From assembly GCF_000003815.2 (NCBI RefSeq), contig NC_049994.1, positions 18,796,471-18,818,863 of the forward strand: a stretch of DNA of 22,393 bases. The letters are read 5' to 3'. Below the pieces are notes generated by a model that was given only the letters and a program-made list of their open reading frames with translations, did not search any database and was not told the origin of the DNA. The stretch's first letter is position 1. Each line of letters opens with the position of its first letter. Of this stretch, positions 16,162 through 22,393 are shown piece by piece. The position numbers were made by a program, and so were the translations under genes. Source of the DNA: Branchiostoma floridae. Taxonomy: Eukaryota; Chordata; Leptocardii; Amphioxiformes; Branchiostomatidae.

Positions 16162-16940
16162 NNNNNNNNNNNNNNNNNNNNNNNNNNNNNNNNNNNNNNN
16201 NNNNNNNNNNNNNNNNNNNNNNNNNNNNNNNNNNNNNNNNNNNNNNNNNNNNNNNNNNNNNNNNNNNNNNNNNNNNNNNNNNNNNNNNNNNNNNNNNNNN
16301 NNNNNNNNNNNNNNNNNNNNNNNNNNNNNNNNNNNNNNNNNNNNNNNNNNNNNNNNNNNNNNNNNNNNNNNNNNNNNNNNNNNNNNNNNNNNNNNNNNNN
16401 NNNNNNNNNNNNNNNNNNNNNNNNNNNNNNNNNNNNNNNNNNNNNNNNNNNNNNNNNNNNNNNNNNNNNNNNNNNNNNNNNNNNNNNNNNNNNNNNNNNN
16501 NNNNNNNNNNNNNNNNNNNNNNNNNNNNNNNNNNNNNNNNNNNNNNNNNNNNNNNNNNNNNNNNNNNNNNNNNNNNNNNNNNNNNNNNNNNNNNNNNNNN
16601 NNNNNNNNNNNNNNNNNNNNNNNNNNNNNNNNNNNNNNNNNNNNNNNNNNNNNNNNNNNNNNNNNNNNNNNNNNNNNNNNNNNNNNNNNNNNNNNNNNNN
16701 NNNNNNNNNNNNNNNNNNNNNNNNNNNNNNNNNNNNNNNNNNNNNNNNNNNNNNNNNNNNNNNNNNNNNNNNNNNNNNNNNNNNNNNNNNNNNNNNNNNN
16801 NNNNNNNNNNNNNNNNNNNNNNNNNNNNNNNNNNNNNNNNNNNNNNNNNNNNNNNNNNNNNNNNNNNNNNNNNNNNNNNNNNNNNNNNNNNNNNNNNNNN
16901 NNNNNNNNNNNNNNNNNNNNNNNNNNNNNNNNNNNNNNNN
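16162..16940. other. Assembly gap (779 N)
   Basis: The gap lies between two TG tracts (15,722-16,161 and 16,961-17,064), so the true sequence may be repeat. Confidence 0.98.
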
Positions 16941-16960
16941 CTCATTTTGTACGCATCTTT

Positions 16961-17064
16961 TGTGTGTGTGTGTGTGTGTGCATGTGTATGTGTGTGTGTG
17001 TGTGCATGTGTGTGTGTGTGTGTGTGTACGTGCGTGTATGCAGGTGTATGTGTGTGTGTGCTTG
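16961..17064. repeat. TG microsatellite, right part
   Basis: Imperfect (TG)n continuing from the other side of the gap. It joins directly to the 5' block of gene 3. Confidence 0.95.
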
Positions 17065-17493
17065 TTGCTGTGACACCTTAATGAGGTTCAGAAGTGGCAC
17101 CTGCTTCTGAATCAGTCAGTCCTAGATACTACAAAACTATTCCTAATCAATACTCAGTGACAACTCCTTTTGTTACCCAGTACCCAGGTGTGCCTGAATA
17201 CCTCACCTTACCACACCTGGGTCTAAGGTGAGCTGATCATGCATGACTGCATACTAGGCATGTGTGGTTCAGAGTGGTGATACAGCATATTTACCATTTG
17301 TCACCAACTATTCTAGTATACAGTTTCATAAAGCACACTGCTGGGCAGGTAACAAAGTACAGGTAAAATAAGTGTGCTTACTCATTTACTAAATGTGCAC
17401 TGTTGCTGAGCCTAAGGCAAAAATTGGTTCTGGGTACAAAAAAGAGCCAGCAGAACTGTGACCTTGAATGACTTGCTTCGAAAGGTCAACAAA
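17059..17493 (+). promoter_or_regulatory. 5' block of NHL gene 3, with candidate 5' UTR intron
   Basis: Paralogous to the block before gene 2: GTGACACCTTAATGAGG, TACTCAGTGACAAC, TTTTGTTACCCAG, then GGGTCTAAG|GTGAGC (GT at 17,228-17,229). A possible acceptor is GCTGAG|CCTAAGG (AG at 17,409-17,410), giving a 183-base 5' UTR intron. It has the 27-base leader segment also seen in gene 2 (AAAAGAGCCAGC…). The leader ends GGTCAACAAAATGGCG. Confidence 0.5.
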
Positions 17494-18357
17494 ATGGCGT
17501 CTGCACCGTCAAGTTTGGGGAGACAATCAAGAGAAGTCCTGACGTTTGGTGCGGAGGGATCAGGACCAGGACAGTTCATGGGTCCTCTTGGTGTTACAGT
17601 GTCAGATGAAGGGGAGATCTTTGTGGCAGATTATATGTTACAGAGAATCCAAGTCTTCACCCTGCAGGGAACGTTTGTGAGAGAGTTTCCAACAGTCGTG
17701 TCGGGTGAAGAGAAGATATCGAGGCTCCCACAAGATGTGGCCATGGATGGGGAGGGGAACCTGTGGGTGGTGGGGGAGACTGGTCCAGAGTCTGCTGACT
17801 TTGCTGTGCAGTACAACAAACAGGGCAGGGTGCTGAGGAAGTTTGACCTACAGAAGACAGGGTTTTCCCGAGGAGTTGCAGTGGACACCAGGAGGAACCA
17901 CATCCTCATCACACAAACCACAGGAGACGGGGGCAACAATCATGGTGAAGTTTTAGTTTTCAGGCCAGATGGGACACTTGTGAAAACTGTGGGTCAGCAG
18001 CAGGGGATGAAGGGACCACAGTACATCACTGTGGACGGGGAAGGGAACATTCTTGTGTCAGACAAATATGTCTATGTGTACAACGTGGACGGACAGTTTC
18101 TGTGCCAGTTTGTAAGTGAGGGAAGTGATCAAGGTGAGCTGTTGTCTCCTAAAGGCATCTGTACAGACAGGACAGGTAACATCATCGTGGCAGACAGTGG
18201 AAACAGGCGTGTGGAGATGTTTGACAAGACAGGAAAACTGCTCAAACACATCACTACAGACATGACGGAGCCAACGGCTGTTGCCATGGCAACCCAGGGA
18301 CAGCTGGTAGTGACTGATGTAGAGAAGAACACAGTCTCCATATTTTCTGACTACTGA
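17494..18357 (+). CDS. Single NHL-propeller protein without RING/B-box (gene 3)
   Basis: A 287-residue protein when started at 17,494, the ATG that aligns with the other three genes. An in-frame ATG 12 codons upstream (17,458) lies in the conserved leader and is less likely. Residues 1-16 (MASAPSSLGRQSREVL) correspond to the pre-RING N-terminus of gene 4. Residue 17 onward jumps straight to the propeller start (TFGAEGSGPGQFMGP). Six blades follow, from GVTVSDEGEIFVADYML to VAMATQGQLVVTDVEKN, ending VSIFSDY. Blade 4 is shortened (ILVSDKYVYVYNVDG lacks the usual four residues). No signal peptide, so probably cytosolic. Lacking a RING, it cannot be a ubiquitin ligase itself; it might compete with full TRIM paralogues, which is inference. 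The frame is intact. Confidence 0.9.
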   Translation: MASAPSSLGRQSREVLTFGAEGSGPGQFMGPLGVTVSDEGEIFVADYMLQRIQVFTLQGTFVREFPTVVSGEEKISRLPQDVAMDGEGNLWVVGETGPESADFAVQYNKQGRVLRKFDLQKTGFSRGVAVDTRRNHILITQTTGDGGNNHGEVLVFRPDGTLVKTVGQQQGMKGPQYITVDGEGNILVSDKYVYVYNVDGQFLCQFVSEGSDQGELLSPKGICTDRTGNIIVADSGNRRVEMFDKTGKLLKHITTDMTEPTAVAMATQGQLVVTDVEKNTVSIFSDY

Positions 18358-19440
18358 ACCTTTAACTAGTATTTGGTACTGCCTGATCTTATTTTACAAA
18401 CTTTAAGTTTGTAGTTTTATAGGAAATAAGTTTGTTGATTTTGTTTAGTGCTACACATTTACATACTGACTTGCTCACGGTTTAGCGTCCGTTGTTCCAC
18501 GTCTTGCAAAATGCAAGGGTTGGACATTGTCTTTAGTGTGTATGTGAGGGTATAGGGGAATTTAAAGATTTTTTTTATAAATTAATAATTATACTTTGTA
18601 GTTGTTTCTGTGTTTTGAACCATCTGGGGTCAATGGTAATGACTGACAGAAACTTCTGTATCTGTATCTATAGAGCCGGTATAACCGCCGTTCGGCATAA
18701 CAAACTTCTGGGCTGCTACAGTGGTTCGGGTGGCAGGGGAGGAGCAGCACCCGACATAAGTCAAGTCAGTAAGTCAAGGGGTCAATGATGTATAACATGC
18801 TACATGTATAATTATTGAGTATTTACTACACTGTACCTATATTTCATAATACAGCAGATATACATGTATACAGTAGACTTCAGATTTTAAGAAATTATTA
18901 TAATTACGTGGATGATGTGGATCAAAGATGTAGCAATTTAGAATAGACTAATCCCATGAGATGCAACATAAAAACCAAATAATGCAAATATTTGACAGAC
19001 ATGCAGCCATTCTCTTATTCGTCAATTCCCTAATTGCCAATGATGCTATCATTGGTTGAAATTTCAATTTTCAATTTTAATATATATCAATTTCAACTTT
19101 ATTGCAGGCTCTTGGCCCATATCACATTAAAAACATACAATACAACAATACATATACACTTTATGTTTTTTATATTTTTGGTTGAGCTGCTAATTATGAT
19201 TGAAAGTCTTTTGTTTGCCACATTGTTTCCATCTATCATGTCCACTGCATGAAAAAGGTGTTATTGGTTCTGAACTGCATACCACTTTCTCAAGGCTAGC
19301 TATTATGTTGTACAATAAAACTTTGATAATGTTTACTTTAATTGATTTTGACACTTCTGATTTGCTTGTTTTCTGACAGCTTTTCACCTGGTTCGGCCAT
19401 AAATCTGACATGATATTGATGAAAATGTACATTAAATGAC
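18358..19440. other. Non-coding intergenic sequence
   Basis: No gene supported. The first ~100 bases resemble the 3' flank of gene 4 (GCCTGATCTTATT, AAGTTTGTAG). A GC-richer island at 18,670-18,760 (ATAACCGCCGTTCGGC) may be a repeat fragment. AATAAA occurs at 19,314-19,319. The rest is AT-rich. Confidence 0.45.
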
Positions 19441-19452
19441 AAATGATGATTT

Positions 19453-19678
19453 ACATCATTCACCCGGACGGGAGACCTGGCGCATATGAAAGGGTATGTT
19501 ACCCCGCAAGGGCGGTATAACCCCGTCGTGTGTAAACATGTGCGAACATGTGCGATCACGTCGACCGATGATGTATGTTCGTCTGTATCTCTGTGGATCT
19601 GCCGCTACCAGCCCAAAGCTGCCTAGGCAGATCCGTGTAATGAGTTGTATCATTGGCAAATAAATAAATAAATAAATA
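19453..19678 (+). mobile_element. Short retroposon (SINE or 5'-truncated LINE) with 12-bp target-site duplication
   Basis: The direct repeat AAATGATGATTT flanks the element exactly (19,441-19,452 and 19,679-19,690). The right end is a (AAAT)n tail (19,657-19,680), and the body is GC-rich in AT-rich surroundings. A hairpin, GGATCTGCC…GGCAGATCC, spans 19,595-19,634 near the 3' end. These are signs of target-primed insertion. I saw no clear pol III A/B boxes, so SINE versus truncated LINE is open. Confidence 0.75.
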
Positions 19679-19690
19679 AAATGATGATTT

Positions 19691-20358
19691 TGCCTTTTCC
19701 TTTGCCGAAAGCATTCATCTTGAGGAATGTCCTCCAAGACCTGCAATACAAATGTATATCAACCCCCCCCCCCCGCTCCCCAGGGTCAATGCCTTCTAAG
19801 GCAAACATGCAATAGGTACATGCAATCGACACTAAAATGTGATAACAATATCACAATTACCGATAAAAGATAAATTTGAAGCTGAAAGTGGCTAATAAGT
19901 ATATTTGTGGAGTTTAATGAAATTATGGACTTGATTATTTGTGGTAGAAATGATTGTGTTGTATTCTTTGTGTCAATGCGTGCGATGCGTTCACCGATGC
20001 CCCCCTCCCCCATCCCCACTCGGGTCATTTCGAGCAACATCTTTTAATCGGGAACGCCGGTTAGTCGGGAAAATTTAGCTTGCAAATGGCCTTCCCTAAT
20101 AAGCGACTTCTACTGTACTACCCCCCCCCCCATGATAAGCTTGATGGACAAATCCTGACAGCTTGAAACAACCATGCATGGATCATACCATTACTTCAGG
20201 GGCCAGGAGCAATTAAGCCATTCTCGAGTCAAAACTTAAGTTTATTTGAGTGTGAGAACTTGTTTCACCTTGAAGTGGCTCAAATGTGATGACTTTTTTC
20301 TTTTTTCCTGGATACTAGGGAATTATTCCTGATGAATACTCAGAGACAACACCCTTTG
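19691..20358. other. Non-coding; 5' block of gene 4 begins near 20,255
   Basis: Contains poly-C runs (19,763-19,774 and about 20,121-20,130) and no gene. From about 20,255 (TTTCACCTTGAAGTGG, GATGAATACTCAGAGAC) the sequence is paralogous to the 5' blocks of genes 2 and 3. It is cut at 20,366 by the hAT-type insertion. Confidence 0.5.
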
Positions 20359-20366
20359 TTACCTAC

Positions 20367-20798
20367 TAGAGGTGGGTACCGCTACAGAAAATTCAGGTCC
20401 AGGTCCGGTTCAGGTCCAGAGGATTAGGTCCAGGTCCGGACCTGAACCTGGACCTGATTCAGTATGACTCATGCCAATGGTCCATTTCACTGCGAAGACA
20501 TCTGTCTGGTGGAGTATTAGACTTACACTGGCGTCTTAAAATCCTACAACGCTTACTGCACCTGTACGATTGGCTGTAAAACTTGGTAGAAATGACTATA
20601 ATACTTCTCTACTTCACTCTTGTTATTTTCCTCCACCTGCAAGCACCAAAACGTGTGAATGCCTGATCAAGTAATCTGCTAATTTTCTGATAGGTCCAAC
20701 ATCCGGTCCACCTAATTTTTTCAGGTCCGGTTTTTCTGGACCGGTCCAATAAGAAAAACCGGTTTTGTACCAGTATGCTGTACCGATACCCAGCCCTA
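20367..20798. mobile_element. hAT-type MITE, copy 2, with 8-bp target-site duplication
   Basis: The ends TAGAGGTGGGTACCG and (reverse complement) TAGGGCTGGGTATCG agree at 12 of 15 bases. They are flanked by the 8-bp repeat TTACCTAC (20,359-20,366 and 20,799-20,806). The interior is rich in AGGTCC/GGACCT palindromic motifs. It is 432 bp long, with no transposase. An 8-bp duplication and TAGRG termini fit hAT. It is inserted within the 5' block of gene 4. Confidence 0.9.
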
Positions 20799-20806
20799 TT
20801 ACCTAC

Positions 20807-20952
20807 CATTTTATAAAGCAGTTTTATAAATCACACAACTGAACACTTGTACAGGTATGTACTAACTACGTTTGCATCATTTTTAGCCTAAGGCAGAAAA
20901 CCGGTTCTGTAACTTTGGACGGTTGACTTCATAAAGTCGAGAGGACAACAAA
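20807..20952 (+). promoter_or_regulatory. 5' leader of NHL/TRIM gene 4
   Basis: TTTTATAAA-type motifs (20,808-20,830) are TATA-like. The leader shares AAATCACACAACTGAACA, CAGGTATGTACTAAC, TTTTTAG|CCTAAGGC, ACCGGTTCTGTAACTTTGG and the start context with gene 1. The AG at about 20,885-20,886 is a candidate 5' UTR acceptor. Confidence 0.55.
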
Positions 20953-22089
20953 ATGGCGGCTGCACCATCAAGTTTGGGGGACCCAATTCGTGAAGAACTG
21001 ACCTGCAGCATCTGCCTGGAGCTGTTCACCAGGCCCAAGGTGCTGCCCTGTCAGCACACCTTCTGTCTGTCACCATGCCTGGAGAACCTTGCAGGGAGGG
21101 GAGGGACCTTAAAGTGTGCTGTCTGTCGTCAGCAGGTCAGGCTGCCACGTCAAGGGGTCGCAAGTTTGCCCGACAATCTCATGGCAGCAAATATGTGTGA
21201 GAAGCTGCAAAACGTGACCACACTGTCAGGGGAAACAAGGGAACAACCCCAGTCTGGAAACAGGTGCAGCTTTCACCCTACAGAGGAAGTAAAGCTCTAC
21301 TGTAAACAGTGTAAAATGCCAGTTTGTAGTGAGTGTTGTGAAGAAGGCCATGACGGACATCCTACCACAGGCCTTAGAAAAGCTGCACAGGAAAGGAGAT
21401 GTATGGTGCAGGCCAACATCAATGAGGGGAGGGGCAGAGGTCACCACCATGGTAACCAATGCCATCAACAACACAGGACATTTGGTGAAAAGGGATCAGG
21501 AATAGGACAGTTCAATGGTCCACTTGGTGTTACAGTGTCAGATGAAGGGGAGATCTTTGTGGCAGACACGCTGAACCAGAGAATCCAAGTCTTCACCCTG
21601 CAGGGAACGTTTGTACGACAGTTCCCAACAGCCATATCAGGTGAATGGAAGGTGTACCCAGAGGATGTGGCCATGGACGGGGAGGGGAACCTGTGGGTGT
21701 TGCTGTTGGGAGGCATATACACTGATGCTGGCTTTGCTCAAATTGCTGTGCAGTATGACAAACAGGGCAGGGTGCTGAGGAAGTTTAAACCAAAGCAGAC
21801 AGAGCACGCCCGAGGAGTTGCTGTGGACACCAGGAGGAACCACATCCTCATCATACAAGTCTATGACGACAGGCATGATGAAGTTTTGGTGTACCAGCCA
21901 GATGGGACACGTGTAAGAACTGTGGGTAAGCAGCAGGAGATGAGGTGCTCAACAAGCATCACTGTGGATGGGGAGGGGAACATTCTTGTGTCAGACTGTA
22001 GCAATGACTGTGTCTTTGTGTACAAGAAGAATGGACAGTTCCTGTTCAAGTTTGGAAGTAAAGGAGGTGGTGACGGTCAGCTGAAGTAA
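20953..22089 (+). CDS. TRIM-NHL protein (RING, B-box 2, NHL), truncated by in-frame TAA (gene 4)
   Basis: 378 residues as it stands. RING at 18-58: C18-x2-C21, C33-x-H35, C38, C42, C55-x2-C58. The third pair is spaced C-x3-C rather than the usual C-x2-C. B-box 2 at 105-141: C105, H108, C117, C120, C125, C128, H133, H136, all present. Only ~35 residues separate B-box and NHL, so the TRIM coiled coil is missing. Four NHL blades follow (GVTVSDEGEIFVADTLN to ITVDGEGNILVSDCSN). Then GDGQLK is followed by TAA; the paralogues continue for two more blades. The family (TRIM2/3/71-like) are cytoplasmic E3 ubiquitin ligases that use NHL to bind RNA or protein. An open four-blade propeller is unlikely to close, so this allele is probably impaired. 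Confidence 0.85.
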   Translation: MAAAPSSLGDPIREELTCSICLELFTRPKVLPCQHTFCLSPCLENLAGRGGTLKCAVCRQQVRLPRQGVASLPDNLMAANMCEKLQNVTTLSGETREQPQSGNRCSFHPTEEVKLYCKQCKMPVCSECCEEGHDGHPTTGLRKAAQERRCMVQANINEGRGRGHHHGNQCHQQHRTFGEKGSGIGQFNGPLGVTVSDEGEIFVADTLNQRIQVFTLQGTFVRQFPTAISGEWKVYPEDVAMDGEGNLWVLLLGGIYTDAGFAQIAVQYDKQGRVLRKFKPKQTEHARGVAVDTRRNHILIIQVYDDRHDEVLVYQPDGTRVRTVGKQQEMRCSTSITVDGEGNILVSDCSNDCVFVYKKNGQFLFKFGSKGGGDGQLK

Positions 22090-22311
22090 CTGTATCCCTT
22101 GGGCATCTGTACAGACAGGGCAGGTAACATCATTGTGGCAGACAGTAATAACAGCCGTGTGGAGATGTTTGACAAGACAGGAAAATTCTTCAAACACGTC
22201 GCTACACTGTCAGACATGGGGAAGCCAACGGCTGTAGCCATGGCAACACAGGGACAGCTGGTAGTGACTGATGTAGAGAAGAACACAGTCTCCATATTTT
22301 CTGACTACTGA
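22090..22311 (+). pseudogene. Orphaned last two NHL blades of gene 4
   Basis: In the same frame as 20,953-22,089, directly after the TAA, 73 more codons are open. They encode GICTDRAGNIIVADSNN, VEMFDKTGKFFKHV and VAMATQGQLVVTDVEKN, ending SIFSDY and TGA. Compared with gene 1 (GQLKGPLGI), the junction reads GQLK-stop-LYPLGI, i.e. GGT replaced by nine bases. Only one stop separates the parts, so the damage looks recent. Confidence 0.85.
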
Positions 22312-22393
22312 ACCTTATTTGGTGATGAGCAAACTGCAAACTGCAGTCTCACTGCCTGATCTTATTCTGAAACATAAAGTTTGTAGGAAATGA
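22312..22393. other. 3' flank of gene 4
   Basis: Matches the flank of gene 3 (GCCTGATCTTATT, AAGTTTGTAGG). No other feature before the window ends. Confidence 0.6.

Noticed and set aside
15638-17110. Long Val-Cys and His-Thr frames
   Set aside because: TG/CA dinucleotide repeats give open frames on both strands, and they run through 779 N.
20859-20890. A 32-base intron in the gene 4 leader (GTATGTACTAAC … TTTTTAG)
   Set aside because: The motifs look ideal, but the length is below any usual spliceosomal minimum. The acceptor may belong to a longer intron with a distant donor.
22085-22117. A tiny intron removing the TAA of gene 4 (GTAACT … TACAG)
   Set aside because: It would be about 30 bases, too short for animal splicing, and would delete conserved propeller residues present in all paralogues.

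Overview
The window looks like nuclear DNA from a lancelet (amphioxus, Branchiostoma). Four things point there: tandem, apparently intronless NHL-propeller/TRIM genes; a spliced PHF14 homologue; many small inverted-repeat transposons; and minisatellites sitting on intron boundaries. The species call is inference, since no search could be run. Four N gaps interrupt the window, three of them at or inside tandem repeats.

Left end, minus strand (1-2444). Three consecutive coding exons of PHF14, a chromatin-reader PHD-finger protein, lie at 2134-2079, 1604-1493 and 500-406. They have compatible intron phases and good splice sites. Together they encode the zinc knuckle and the first half of the second (extended) PHD finger. 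Two exon edges have been amplified. The 3' third of exon 1493-1604, with its 5' splice site, is copied four more times inside the following intron. The 3' splice site of exon 2079-2134, with its first 25 coding bases, is a tandem 76-bp repeat.

Centre and right, plus strand (about 4800-22393). Four paralogous NHL genes share one 5' leader (...ACAACAAAATGGCG) and one type of upstream block. Gene 1 (5365-9461) is a fusion of four six-bladed NHL propellers joined by linkers, two of which carry 21-bp Pro-Ala repeats; a 1-base deletion near 7781 breaks it. Gene 2 (12217-13149) is a single propeller with a signal peptide apparently created by a 24-base insertion. Gene 3 (17494-18357) is a single propeller whose RING and B-box were deleted. 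Gene 4 (20953-22311) keeps RING and B-box but has an in-frame TAA before the last two blades. Read together, they look like an unstable tandem family derived from a RING/B-box/NHL (TRIM2/3/71-like) ancestor, diversifying by deletion, fusion and new N-termini.

Between the genes are small DNA transposons recognisable by terminal inverted repeats and target-site duplications (TA, TTAA, 8 bp, 9 bp), one short retroposon with a 12-bp target-site duplication, and large TG/CA microsatellites. PHF14 splice-site repeats recur upstream of genes 2 and 3. This suggests that the duplicating unit originally included PHF14 sequence and that the NHL array may lie in, or next to, a PHF14 intron on the opposite strand.
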